Below are positions 33,668 to 42,418 of a stretch of DNA of 64,000 nt, piece by piece. Below the pieces are notes generated by a model, which saw only the letters and a program-made list of their open reading frames with translations, ran no database searches and was not told the origin of the DNA. Each line of letters starts with the position of its first letter. The stretch's first letter is position 1. Both the position numbers and the translations under genes were made by a program. The stretch spans positions 1,859,493 to 1,923,492 of the forward strand of contig NZ_LGIQ01000009.1 in the NCBI RefSeq assembly GCF_001187725.1, given 5' to 3'. The stretch is from Brevibacillus reuszeri. GTDB taxonomy: Bacteria; Bacillota; Bacilli; Brevibacillales; Brevibacillaceae.

Positions 33668-34444
33668 ATGGCAGTCATTACAGAAGCATCCCTTAGAGCG
33701 ATGCACAAAACAGGCATACCAAACCCCTTTCTCTTAGAGAAAGGGGATAAAATAACACCCGCAGCGGCAGATTTCTTGAAAGGAAGAGGGATTGAAGTGA
33801 AATCGTTTGAAGAACATCAGCAGCCTTCCACCAATCAAGCTGCCGAGGCAGTACGTGAAATTCCCCTGGGCGTATCCAATCGTCACGTCCATTTGTCACC
33901 GGAAGATGTGGAAAAACTGTTTGGAGCAGGACATGAACTGACGCCTATGCGCGATCTGTCCCAACCAGGTCAGTTTGCTTGCCAGGAGACCGTTACGATT
34001 GTAGGACCAAAAGGCAGCATCCACGGGGTTCGTATCCTCGGTCCGGCGCGTGGAGCGACACAAGTAGAAATCTCTCGCACAGACGGCTTTGCACTGGGTG
34101 TTCATGCACCTGTACGGATGTCTGGAGATATCGAAGGTACACCGGGTCTGGTACTCGTCACGGCAAAAGGCACAGTCATGCTGGACAAAGGCGTAATTGT
34201 AGCCAAGCGGCACGTTCATATGTCCCCAGAGGAAGCACAAAGCTTTCAAGTAAATGATGGCGATACGCTGATCCTCGCGACACAGAGCGACCGCCCTATT
34301 ATCTATCCGGATGTGGTCGTTCGCGTTCATCCGCGATTTGCGCTCGATTTCCATGTGGATTTGGATGAAGGGAATGCCGCTAATTTGAAAACGGGCGACC
34401 GGGTAAAAGTGATCGGCAAAAACGGCCAGTTTTACTCCGGCTAA
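33668..34444 (+). CDS. pduL: PduL-type phosphotransacylase with EutT/EutQ-like N-terminus
   Basis: This enzyme converts acetyl-CoA to acetyl phosphate and recycles CoA in the compartment. The two PduL domains are clear: VSNRHVHLSPEDVEKLFG (about 72-89) and AKRHVHMSPEEAQSF (about 178-192) carry the zinc-binding histidines. The first 55 residues (ITEASLRAMHK..., LEKGDKITPAAADFLKGRGIEV) look like the N-terminal strand-helix of EutT or EutQ, where Salmonella PduL has a short encapsulation helix. The total of 258 aa is longer than the roughly 210 aa of classical PduL. The start is an ATG seven bases after eutM. Confidence 0.9.
   Translation: MAVITEASLRAMHKTGIPNPFLLEKGDKITPAAADFLKGRGIEVKSFEEHQQPSTNQAAEAVREIPLGVSNRHVHLSPEDVEKLFGAGHELTPMRDLSQPGQFACQETVTIVGPKGSIHGVRILGPARGATQVEISRTDGFALGVHAPVRMSGDIEGTPGLVLVTAKGTVMLDKGVIVAKRHVHMSPEEAQSFQVNDGDTLILATQSDRPIIYPDVVVRVHPRFALDFHVDLDEGNAANLKTGDRVKVIGKNGQFYSG
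33724..33746 (+). other. Perfect hairpin inside the pduL coding region
   Basis: CCCCTTTCTC and GAGAAAGGGG form an uninterrupted ten-bp stem with a three-base loop, 56 bases into pduL and just after eutM. It has no T tract, so it may protect the 3' end of a processed eutM mRNA or pause polymerase. Confidence 0.6.
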
Positions 34445-34459
34445 CGGAGGTAGAGCTTG

Positions 34460-35278
34460 ATGGACATCAGAGAAATGGTGGCATCTATTACAAAAGAGAT
34501 TCTGCTATCGATGAATACAGAGAAGAAAAAAGACGCGCCTCGTGTCCTGTATGTCTTTTGCGACAGCCAGGCACATGAGGCGTATACCGATCATTTCATC
34601 CAACTGAAAAATCACGGCATCTGCCACGACATCCTCTTCCTGGACGGGGAAACCTCTTCCTGGCTGGGGATGCACAAGATCGAATGTGGAGGAGCAGGCA
34701 AAATCATCACTGCTGATGAATACGCTCCGGCTCCGCTTGAAGTGCCGAAAGATTATGTCGGTATCGTCATTCCAGAGATTGATCTGGACAATGCAGGCCG
34801 AATCGCTGCTGGGCTAAAGGGAACAATTAAAGCGGAGATCGTTTTTGCTGCCCTGGTGACAGGCAAATTCGTCATTGCAGGCTCCGATGTTCCTGGTATC
34901 AAGCGCGCAGACCGTCGTACGCTGCAAACATTGACGCTGCCACCAGCTTACGAAAAGCTGTTCCAACGTCATGTCGAAGCGATGAAAGAGCTGGGCGTAG
35001 AGTTCGCAGAACAAAGACGTCTGGCAGATCGCGTTGTTTCCAAGCTGAAAGCACAGCTGCAAAAGGATGAGACCAAGCCAGAGCAGCCAGCTCTGACCGC
35101 TCTTGATGAGGCGGAAGCAGTCTTTTCCGGGAAGCTGTTGACTGCAGATTGGATTAAATCGCAGCCAGAGCTTAAAGATACGATCCTGCACGTGAAAAAA
35201 GGAGCGATCGTCTCTCCACTGGCTTTTGACAGCATGAGAGAACGCCGCATTACCGTCAGCTATATGGGAAAAGGGTGA
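34460..35278 (+). CDS. Microcompartment-operon protein of unknown function
   Basis: A 272-aa soluble protein I do not recognise by name. The N-terminus (MDIREMVASITKEILLSM) is an amphipathic helix like encapsulation peptides, followed by a short charged linker. The middle reads like alternating strands and helices of a Rossmann- or flavodoxin-like fold (RVLYVFCDS; YVGIVIPEIDLDNAGRIA; FVIAGSDVPGIKRAD). A linker near 200-215 (DETKPEQPALTALDEAE) leads to a short C-terminal domain ending VSPLAFDSMRERRITVSY. It sits between the phosphotransacylase and EutN. A flavoprotein-like role is a guess. GGAGG supports the ATG at 34460. Confidence 0.75.
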   Translation: MDIREMVASITKEILLSMNTEKKKDAPRVLYVFCDSQAHEAYTDHFIQLKNHGICHDILFLDGETSSWLGMHKIECGGAGKIITADEYAPAPLEVPKDYVGIVIPEIDLDNAGRIAAGLKGTIKAEIVFAALVTGKFVIAGSDVPGIKRADRRTLQTLTLPPAYEKLFQRHVEAMKELGVEFAEQRRLADRVVSKLKAQLQKDETKPEQPALTALDEAEAVFSGKLLTADWIKSQPELKDTILHVKKGAIVSPLAFDSMRERRITVSYMGKG

Positions 35279-35282
35279 TCGC

Positions 35283-35570
35283 ATGTTTTTGGGAAAAGTG
35301 ATCGGCAGCGTGTGGGCTACACAAAAGGAAACAGGCATGGAAAATCTGAAATTAATGGTTGTCCAGCCGATTGACTGGCGTGGTGAGGAAGGCGGACAAA
35401 CTGTTATCGCAGCAGACCGGATTGGGGCAGGAATTGGCGAGCAGGTTATTGTCTCCCGAGGAACACCTGCCCGTATCCTTTTCACCGGAAATAGCGTACC
35501 AATAGACGCGATCATCGTAGGAATTGTGGATTCGTTTGAGGTGCCGGGAGCTGCAGGAGGAGAGGGATAA
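35283..35570 (+). CDS. eutN: Pentameric vertex protein EutN/CcmL
   Basis: A 95-aa BMC-vertex protein that caps the corners of the polyhedral shell. Family hallmarks are MFLGKVIGSVWATQKETGMENLKLMVVQP at the start, the glycine-rich DRIGAGIGEQVIVSRG, and PIDAIIVGIVDSFEV near the end. It begins four bases after the upstream gene and ends two bases before eutS, within the same operon. Confidence 0.93.
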   Translation: MFLGKVIGSVWATQKETGMENLKLMVVQPIDWRGEEGGQTVIAADRIGAGIGEQVIVSRGTPARILFTGNSVPIDAIIVGIVDSFEVPGAAGGEG

Positions 35571-35572
35571 AG

Positions 35573-35914
35573 ATGGAACAGGAACGTTCACGAGTCATAC
35601 AGGAATTTGTTCCGGGCAAACAGGTAACATTGGCTCATGTGATTGCCAACCCTGACCAAATGCTCTACACCAAGCTCGGAATCAAGGAAGCCGGGGCAAT
35701 CGGAATTCTGACCCTGACCCCAACAGAGACAGCCATTATCGCGGCTGATATCGCGACCAAGGCAGCAGGTGTCGAGCTCGGCTTTCTTGACCGGTTTACA
35801 GGATCTCTGATTGTTGTAGGCGACGTGTCCGCAGTGGAGATGGCTGTAGAGGCAGTCAACACGGTCTTGAGTGAAAAATTACGCTTTACTCCGGCTTTGG
35901 TGACGAAATCATGA
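35573..35914 (+). CDS. eutS: Shell protein EutS/PduU type
   Basis: A 113-aa circularly permuted BMC-H shell protein. The N-terminal RVIQEFVPGKQVTLAHVIANP, which forms a small beta barrel in EutS/PduU, precedes the BMC fold (AGAIGILTLTPTETAIIAADIATKAAGVELGFLDRFTGSL). The C-terminus overlaps eutP by four bases (ATGA). Copy number in the shell is expected to be low. Confidence 0.92.
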   Translation: MEQERSRVIQEFVPGKQVTLAHVIANPDQMLYTKLGIKEAGAIGILTLTPTETAIIAADIATKAAGVELGFLDRFTGSLIVVGDVSAVEMAVEAVNTVLSEKLRFTPALVTKS

Positions 35915-36354
35915 CCGGGCGTGTAATGATAATCGGCGCCATCGAAGCAGGCAAGTCTTCTCTGGTCAAGGCGTTGTTTAATGACGAACAGCCAGCCAGG
36001 AAGACCCAGGCGTTGGAATATCGGGATTGGGTGATTGATACTCCAGGAGAGTACAGTGAAAACCCGATGTTTTATCGAACGCTGATGGCGACTTCTCTGG
36101 AGGCAGAGCTTATTGTGATGGTGCAGGATGCCACACGCGAGCGCAACTATTTTCCCCCAGGGTTTTCGCAAGGGTTTCCCCAACCGTGTGTAGGGGTGAT
36201 CACCAAGATGGATCATCCCGATGCCAATATAGAGAGGGCAGAAGGATTTTTGCGCCAATCGCTCGGCAACGGGAACATTTTTCGGACTTCCTCTTACACG
36301 AGTGAAGGGGTACCGGAATTACGTGCCTATTTACAAGAAATTGTTAATCAATAA
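35911..36354 (+). CDS. eutP: EutP/PduV family P-loop protein
   Basis: A 147-aa small GTPase-like protein of the ethanolamine operon, reported in some species to have acetate kinase activity. The P-loop is GAIEAGKSSL (about 8-17), and IDTPGEYSENP supplies the DxxG-like switch. VITKMDHPDA matches the N/TKxD base-recognition motif. Overlap with eutS and the operon position support the assignment. If it makes ATP from acetyl phosphate, it completes the pathway after PduL (inference). Confidence 0.9.
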   Translation: MTGRVMIIGAIEAGKSSLVKALFNDEQPARKTQALEYRDWVIDTPGEYSENPMFYRTLMATSLEAELIVMVQDATRERNYFPPGFSQGFPQPCVGVITKMDHPDANIERAEGFLRQSLGNGNIFRTSSYTSEGVPELRAYLQEIVNQ

Positions 36355-36432
36355 ACCTCTATCCGCCATGGCCAGTCTGTGAGAAAATGAGGTCAGTATC
36401 TATTTCAAGCAGGTGAAAAGAGGTTCACATGC

Positions 36433-37893
36433 ATGCAATCTATACGAGAACTGTGCATTGCTGCCACAACATTGAGTGAGGACGATATTCGGATCATTGA
36501 AGATCTGGCTGCCAAATTGCAGATTTTTGCTGATCTGTCGCAAGCCGATATGTTTATCGACTGCCCGACGATTGACCGTAGCTCAGCGCTTGTCATCGCG
36601 CAGGCAACGCCATCTACAGCTCGTTCGATGTATAGTGGATCGGTCGTTGGGCAACTGGCGACAGCGGTCAACGAGCCTGCGGTCATGTACTGCCTGACAA
36701 CAGGCAAGCCAGTGATCGGATCACGCGGAGTATCACAGGAGCAAGTCGTGATGCGGCAGAGCGTCGTTCCTATCATAAATGCAGCGGGAGAAACGATTGG
36801 TACGTTGATAACGGAGCAGGATATTTCCAAGCAAGTGGAGCAGGAGAGAAATGTGGAAATGCTCAAGGAAACCACTGAGCATTTAAGCGAGACGCTGATC
36901 CAATTTGCTGCTCCAGATATGCCGATTTCATCCCTTTTGCATGAAGGCATGATTTTGTTTGATCAAAACGGGATGATTACGTACGCTAATGTACGTGCGC
37001 ACAAGCTTTTGTCTCTGATCGGCTTTGAACTACCTGAAAAGGGAGAGAGCATTGAGCGGATTTTTTCCTGGCGTGTTTCCCCGGAGAATTTTGTCAGACA
37101 CGGGGGTTACATTCAGGATGAGCTGTCACGAGGAAAGCATTTTATCATGATGAAAGCGGTTTCGTCCGCACGCAAGCCAGACATCATCGGGGGAATCATT
37201 CTCCTGAGAGATATATCAGATATTCGTGAAAAAGAAAAGCAGCTGATGATCAAATCGGCTGTTATCAAAGAAATTCACCATCGCGTGAAGAATAATTTAC
37301 AAACCATCTCCAGCTTGCTGCGACTGCAGATGCGGCGCTCGCAATCGACGGAGATTGAAAAGGTATACCGGGAAAGCATCAATCGGATTAACAGCATCGC
37401 CATCATACATGAGTATTTGGCACAAGATGGTCTGGAACAGATTGATTTCAAAGAGATAATCACCAAAATATCGAAAATTATCGTCTCCTCCATGAGACGT
37501 TCTGAGCAAGCTATACAAGTAGTAGTGTCGGGCGAATCGGTTTACTTGCCGTCAAACAAGGCGACATCGTTTGCCCTGATTGTTACCGAATTGATTCAAA
37601 ACTGCATGATCCATGGGTTTCGCAATCTGCACGAAGGCAAAATCTCCATCGTGCTCGTCTCCAAGGAAGACTTCGTCAGCCTCTCCGTTACTGATGATGG
37701 CATTGGCATCGAGGACATGGAACTGATCTTGAAAAAAGGCCATCTGGGATTGAAAATCGTGGATACGCTGGTCAAGGAAGACCTGGAAGGCACGATGCAT
37801 TTCCGCAATACAGGAAACGGTACAGAGGTTACCATTCTCTATCCGATCCAAAAGGGGGATGAAGATGACGCAGCCGAAGATTATGGTCGTTGA
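36433..37893 (+). CDS. eutW: Ethanolamine sensor histidine kinase EutW-like
   Basis: A cytoplasmic sensor kinase of 486 aa without membrane segments: a GAF-like domain (about 5-135), a PAS domain (about 165-270), and a HisKA_2 dimerisation/phosphoacceptor segment IHHRVKNNLQTISSLLRLQ with His282/283. The HWE/HisKA_2-type ATPase domain has TELIQNCMIHGF and DDGIGI. EutW-type kinases respond to ethanolamine and phosphorylate EutV. It overlaps the eutV start by 29 bases. In many Firmicutes the order is eutV-eutW; here it is reversed. Confidence 0.88.
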   Translation: MQSIRELCIAATTLSEDDIRIIEDLAAKLQIFADLSQADMFIDCPTIDRSSALVIAQATPSTARSMYSGSVVGQLATAVNEPAVMYCLTTGKPVIGSRGVSQEQVVMRQSVVPIINAAGETIGTLITEQDISKQVEQERNVEMLKETTEHLSETLIQFAAPDMPISSLLHEGMILFDQNGMITYANVRAHKLLSLIGFELPEKGESIERIFSWRVSPENFVRHGGYIQDELSRGKHFIMMKAVSSARKPDIIGGIILLRDISDIREKEKQLMIKSAVIKEIHHRVKNNLQTISSLLRLQMRRSQSTEIEKVYRESINRINSIAIIHEYLAQDGLEQIDFKEIITKISKIIVSSMRRSEQAIQVVVSGESVYLPSNKATSFALIVTELIQNCMIHGFRNLHEGKISIVLVSKEDFVSLSVTDDGIGIEDMELILKKGHLGLKIVDTLVKEDLEGTMHFRNTGNGTEVTILYPIQKGDEDDAAEDYGR

Positions 37894-38449
37894 TGATGAG
37901 CCGATCATCCGCATGGATTTGCGCGAGATGCTCGAAAACGAAGGATATCAGGTCATTGCCGAGGCGAAGAACGGGGAAGAGGCGGTTTCACTCGCCCATC
38001 GTCACAAGCCCGATCTTATTATCATGGATGTGAAAATGCCTGTCTTGAATGGGATCAAGGCAAGCAGCATCATTCGTTCCTTTTCCGACAGCTCGATCCT
38101 GCTTTTGACTGCATACAGTCAGAAGGAGCTGGTGCAGGATGCCAGAAAGGCTGGAGTGACCGCGTATCTGGTAAAGCCCGTATCTGAGGATGATCTGATT
38201 CCCGCAGTTGAAATCGCCTTGAGCCAGAAGGAAAAAGTAGTATCGCTCAAGAAGGATATCAGCGATTTGAAGCAAAAAATTGAGGATCGCAAATCAGTGG
38301 AAAAGGCAAAAGGTAAGCTGATGACCGCTCTTTCCATGGAAGAAGATGCTGCTTATAAATGGCTCCAGCAAGTAAGCATGCAACGGCGCATGCCACTTGT
38401 AAAGCTGGCAGAGGAAATCCTCTCAGGCGAGCACGAGCTTTTGCCTTAG
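37865..38449 (+). CDS. eutV: ANTAR-domain antiterminator response regulator EutV
   Basis: A 194-aa response regulator. The receiver domain has acidic residues VVDDE and phospho-acceptor Asp55 in LIIMDVKMP, with the conserved Lys in LVKPVSEDD. A coiled segment (about 120-140) leads to the RNA-binding ANTAR domain (KAKGKLMTALSMEEDAAYKWLQQVSMQRRM). It is expected to bind paired hairpins in leader RNA and stop terminators forming, here at 30155 and 38516. The ATG at 37865 is preferred because AAAAGGGGG is seven bases upstream; the ATG at 37859 abuts that site. Confidence 0.92.
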   Translation: MTQPKIMVVDDEPIIRMDLREMLENEGYQVIAEAKNGEEAVSLAHRHKPDLIIMDVKMPVLNGIKASSIIRSFSDSSILLLTAYSQKELVQDARKAGVTAYLVKPVSEDDLIPAVEIALSQKEKVVSLKKDISDLKQKIEDRKSVEKAKGKLMTALSMEEDAAYKWLQQVSMQRRMPLVKLAEEILSGEHELLP

Positions 38450-38515
38450 GTTGCATAGGTAACCGTTTTACAATTCGATCGGAAATGACAAGTGGATAGC
38501 ACGAATAAGCAAAGG

Positions 38516-38563
38516 CGCTTGAGTCAGACCGGAAGCGAGGAACCGGCTGTTCAAGCGTTTTTT
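38516..38563 (+). terminator. Leader terminator before eutA (EutV-type antitermination)
   Basis: CGCTTGA and TCAAGCG enclose an inner ACCGG...CCGG pairing and are followed by seven T residues, 46 bp before eutA. It lies between eutV and eutA, where an ANTAR-controlled terminator is expected. Confidence 0.7.
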
Positions 38564-38608
38564 CTCGTACTCCCCCGTCAGGCACGCCAATGGTTCAAGG
38601 AGGTTCAT

Positions 38609-40069
38609 ATGGATGAACAGTGGATCCAAAGCGTTGGAATAGATGTCGGAACCAGTACCACCAAAATGATTGTGAGTCGATTGCGACTGGGACGGATGTC
38701 CAGCACCTTCTCGCTGCCCCGTTATCAGATTGTAGAAAGGCAGCTGCTATACGCAAGTGCTGTCCATTCTACACCGCTGCTTGGATTTGACGAGATCGAC
38801 GCAGAAGGCATCGGCGAGATCTTGCGCCGCGAGTATGAAACGGCACAGATCAGTCTTTCTTCCATCAAGTCAGGCGCGGTTATTATTACCGGGGAAACAG
38901 CGAGTAAAAAGAACGCTCAGCATATCGTTCATTTGCTGGCAGAGCGATCCGGTGATTTTGTCGTAGCGACAGCAGGTGCCGATTTGGAGGGTGTGCTGGC
39001 GGGTAAGGGTGCGGGTGCGGAAAAGCGTTCCCAAACGCTTCAAGGAACGATTGTTAACGTTGATATCGGAGGCGGAACCGCGAATGCCGCGTACTTTGCG
39101 AGAGGCAGAGCGATTGCGACCGTTACGTTTCATGTTGGTGGACGACTGGTACGTCTCGATCCTCAAGGCGTAGTTCAATATGTTTCTCCGAATATTGCGC
39201 AGTGGCTGTCTGCCAAAGGGCTGCGTATCCAGACCGGGCAAGCAATCGGATTTGAACAGATCAAGGAATTTGCCGAACAAATGGCAAGAAGTATGCTGGA
39301 CTATTTGACGGGCAAGGAGCGGCAGGTATCCGGGCTGTTAGTGCTAGGCCCGCATTTGCGTGATGCTTTTCCAGTCGATGAACTCACTGTTTCTGGCGGG
39401 GTTGGGCAGCTCATGACAGCTGGCCCCGTAAATAGTATCGCTGATGTTAGCCGATATGGAGATTTTGGCCCGCTCCTCGGCTACGTCCTCCAGCAGGAGC
39501 GGGAAAAGGGAGCCTACCCGGTCCGATGGCTTGATCCCGAGCAGACAGTAAGAGCGACAGTAATTGGTGCAGGGATGCAAAGCACAGAGATTAGTGGATC
39601 AACAGTCCATATCAAACCAGAGCTTTTGCCGATCAAGAACATTCCGATTCTCAAGCTGGAACTGACGGCAGAGCAATTGACGGACCCTGGGAAATTGCAC
39701 AAAGAAGTAGCAGCGGTGTATGGCATGGGAGAGCGTCTGTTTGAAAAGACGGCAGGAATTCCGTTTGCCTTGGCGATTTCGGGTATTGGCTACTGCTCTT
39801 ATGCCCTGCTTCAGACCATCGCACAGGAGCTGGCCGATCAATACCGACAGGCATTTACCGAGAGCAAGACCATGGTAGTCATTTGTGAAACGGATATGGC
39901 AAAAGCGCTTGGTCAGGCATTGGCGCTCAGATGCAAAGGAGCACCGGAGATTATTTGCATCGATCAGGTGCGTGTAGAATATGGCGATTACATCGACCTT
40001 GGCGAACCTATTTCGGGAACGATTATTCCGGTCGTGGTAAAAACGCTCGCTTTCGATGAAAGGCCGTAA
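38609..40069 (+). CDS. eutA: Ethanolamine ammonia-lyase reactivating factor
   Basis: A 486-aa ATPase of the actin/Hsp70 fold that exchanges damaged cobalamin in EutBC for fresh cofactor. VGIDVGTSTTKMIVSRLRL near the start is the phosphate-1 motif; VNVDIGGGTANAAYF is the second. The start is an ATG behind AAGGAGG, and the frame extends upstream through the leader terminator without a site. It is followed 20 bases later by eutB, as in other eut operons. Confidence 0.93.
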   Translation: MDEQWIQSVGIDVGTSTTKMIVSRLRLGRMSSTFSLPRYQIVERQLLYASAVHSTPLLGFDEIDAEGIGEILRREYETAQISLSSIKSGAVIITGETASKKNAQHIVHLLAERSGDFVVATAGADLEGVLAGKGAGAEKRSQTLQGTIVNVDIGGGTANAAYFARGRAIATVTFHVGGRLVRLDPQGVVQYVSPNIAQWLSAKGLRIQTGQAIGFEQIKEFAEQMARSMLDYLTGKERQVSGLLVLGPHLRDAFPVDELTVSGGVGQLMTAGPVNSIADVSRYGDFGPLLGYVLQQEREKGAYPVRWLDPEQTVRATVIGAGMQSTEISGSTVHIKPELLPIKNIPILKLELTAEQLTDPGKLHKEVAAVYGMGERLFEKTAGIPFALAISGIGYCSYALLQTIAQELADQYRQAFTESKTMVVICETDMAKALGQALALRCKGAPEIICIDQVRVEYGDYIDLGEPISGTIIPVVVKTLAFDERP

Positions 40070-40089
40070 CGTAAGAAGGGGTGGACGCG

Positions 40090-41451
40090 ATGAACACGAA
40101 AACGACTGTGCTTGGACAGACCTATCAATTCCGTGATTTAAAAGAAATTTTTGCGAAAGCGAATGAAGACAAATCGGGTGATCAGCTGGCAGGTATTGCA
40201 GCTGCGGATTCGAGAGAACGTGTAGCTGCCAAGCAAGTATTAGCTGATCTCACGCTCGCAGACATTCGCAACAACCCGATGCTTCCGCCAGAAGAGGATG
40301 AGGTTTCCCGGGTAATTGAAGCAGGCATCAACGAAAAGATTTATAACGAAATCAAAAACTGGAGCGTTGCCGAGCTGCGTGAGTACATTTTGAGTCACAA
40401 AGCTGGCGACAGCGAAATCAAGCGCATCAGCAGAGGCTTGTCCAGTGAAATGATTGCAGCTACTGCAAAGCTCATGAGCAACCTGGACCTGATCACAGCA
40501 GCAGCCAAGATTCGCAACATTACGCATTGCAATACAGCAATTGGTCAGCAAGGGGTACTCGCAGCACGTGTGCAGCCAAACCATCCTTCTGACAATGTTC
40601 AGGGCATCAAAGCTGCTTTGTACGAAGGACTCAGCTACGGTATTGGCGATGCCGTTATCGGGATCAACCCGGTTATTGATACAGCGGATAGCGTCAAGGA
40701 CATTTTGACAATGACCAAAGACGTGATGAACAAATTCGATATTCCAACGCAAAACTGTGTACTGGCTCACGTATCTACCCAAATGAGGGCGATTCGTCAG
40801 GGCGCACCAGCAGACTTGATCTTCCAAAGCTTGGCGGGTAGCGAAAAAGGGAACAATGCCTTCGGTATCGACGTTGCGCTGTTGGATGAGGCGGATGAGC
40901 TGATGCGCAAGGAAGGCACCTCTTATGGGCCGAACTTCTGGTATTTCGAGACAGGCCAAGGCTCGGAGCTTTCTTCTGAGGCGCATTATGGCATGGACCA
41001 GCTGACGATGGAAGCGCGTTGCTACGGTTTGGCTCGCAAGTATAACCCGTTTATCGTCAATACGGTAGTTGGCTTCATCGGACCTGAATATTTGTACGAC
41101 AGCCGTCAGGTTATCCGTGCTGGACTGGAAGACCATTACATGGGCAAGCTGCATGGACTACCGATGGGCTGTGACGTGTGCTATACGAATCACATGAAGG
41201 TCGATCAGAACGACATGGACAATCTCGGCATCCTGCTTTCGGCAGCAGGCGTAAACTTCGTGATCGGTGTAGCGATGGCAGACGACGTCATGCTGAACTA
41301 TCAATCGACCAGCTTCCATGATATCGCGGCTTTCCGTGAAGTGCTTGGTCTGCGTCCAGCACCCGCTTTTGAAAAGTGGCTGGAAAAGATGGGCATCATG
41401 GAAAACGGCAAGCTGACTTCAATCGCGGGCGATCCGACAATCTTCATGTAA
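40090..41451 (+). CDS. eutB: Ethanolamine ammonia-lyase large subunit
   Basis: This is the heavy chain of the adenosylcobalamin enzyme that splits ethanolamine to acetaldehyde and ammonia. It has 453 aa, the usual length. NIRNITHCNTAIGQQGVLAARVQPNHP-type and GLPMGCDVCYTNHM segments form the substrate and cobalamin barrel. The start is the ATG at 40090, nine bases after AGAAGGGG; a GTG at 40081 is in frame but overlaps that site. Confidence 0.95.
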   Translation: MNTKTTVLGQTYQFRDLKEIFAKANEDKSGDQLAGIAAADSRERVAAKQVLADLTLADIRNNPMLPPEEDEVSRVIEAGINEKIYNEIKNWSVAELREYILSHKAGDSEIKRISRGLSSEMIAATAKLMSNLDLITAAAKIRNITHCNTAIGQQGVLAARVQPNHPSDNVQGIKAALYEGLSYGIGDAVIGINPVIDTADSVKDILTMTKDVMNKFDIPTQNCVLAHVSTQMRAIRQGAPADLIFQSLAGSEKGNNAFGIDVALLDEADELMRKEGTSYGPNFWYFETGQGSELSSEAHYGMDQLTMEARCYGLARKYNPFIVNTVVGFIGPEYLYDSRQVIRAGLEDHYMGKLHGLPMGCDVCYTNHMKVDQNDMDNLGILLSAAGVNFVIGVAMADDVMLNYQSTSFHDIAAFREVLGLRPAPAFEKWLEKMGIMENGKLTSIAGDPTIFM

Positions 41452-41471
41452 GAAGGGGAGGTGAAATACGG

Positions 41472-42389
41472 ATGGATCAACAATTGGATTTTCTGGTAGA
41501 CAAAGTCGTAGCTGAATTGCAAAAAAAGCTGGGTGAAATGGGACAGACGGCACCAGCCGGGACGCAAAAGACAGAAGCACCTGTTGCTCCACAAATGGTG
41601 GCGGTGCAAAAAGCCGCTTCTCCTGGTGAACGGGAGCAGCTGGCATTGCCTGTAGAACCAGAAAGAACGGCGCAAGTACCAAATCCGAAATGGCAGGAAG
41701 GACTAAATGAGCTTTTGGACAGCACCCCTGCTCGCATCGGTGTATGGCGTACTGGCGTTAGACCGCTGACCAAAACAATGCTCCAGCTGCGTCGTGACCA
41801 TGCGGCTGCTGTCGATGCCGTATATGGTGAGGTTAGTCAGTCATTGCTTGACGAATTCTCGATGTTCACAGTAGAAACGCAATATGACAATACCGAAAAT
41901 TATTTGAAGCGCCCGGACATGGGACGCATCCTCAACGAAGAAGGTGTGCGTCTGCTCCAAGAGCGCTGCCAAAAGAAGCCACAGGTACAGATCGTTGTCT
42001 CAGATGGACTCAGTGCCAGTGCAGTGGACGCAAACCTGCGCGACGTGCTTCCATCCTTGATTGACTCTCTCAAAAGCTACGGATTGACTTGCGGTACACC
42101 GTTTTTCGTCAAAGGCGGACGCGTAGCGAGTATGGACCATATCGGAGAGCTGCTGCAGCCTGAGGTATTGGTGCTTTTGATTGGGGAACGTCCAGGCTTG
42201 GTAACGGCACATTCCATGAGTGCGTATATGTGCTATCGCCCGCGTAAAGGGATGGTGGAGTCAGAGCGGACAGTAATCTCCAACATCCACCGTCAAGGGA
42301 CGTCTCCTATTGAGGCAGGAGCCCATATCGGTACCATCCTCTCCAAAATGCTGGAGCAAAAGGCAAGCGGAGTGAAGCTGGTCTTGTAA
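41472..42389 (+). CDS. eutC: Ethanolamine ammonia-lyase small subunit
   Basis: The light chain of ethanolamine ammonia-lyase, 305 aa. About 65 N-terminal residues are variable and rich in Gln, Ala and Pro; in relatives this region targets the enzyme to the shell, and here the first helix DQQLDFLVDKVVAELQKKL could do so. The conserved core follows: ARIGVWRTGVRPLT, QIVVSDGLSASAVDAN and VVSNIHRQGT-type residues near the end. GGGGAGGTG precedes the ATG at 41472. Confidence 0.94.
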   Translation: MDQQLDFLVDKVVAELQKKLGEMGQTAPAGTQKTEAPVAPQMVAVQKAASPGEREQLALPVEPERTAQVPNPKWQEGLNELLDSTPARIGVWRTGVRPLTKTMLQLRRDHAAAVDAVYGEVSQSLLDEFSMFTVETQYDNTENYLKRPDMGRILNEEGVRLLQERCQKKPQVQIVVSDGLSASAVDANLRDVLPSLIDSLKSYGLTCGTPFFVKGGRVASMDHIGELLQPEVLVLLIGERPGLVTAHSMSAYMCYRPRKGMVESERTVISNIHRQGTSPIEAGAHIGTILSKMLEQKASGVKLVL

Positions 42390-42418
42390 GATTGGGAAAA
42401 TCGTGAGGAGGAATCATC

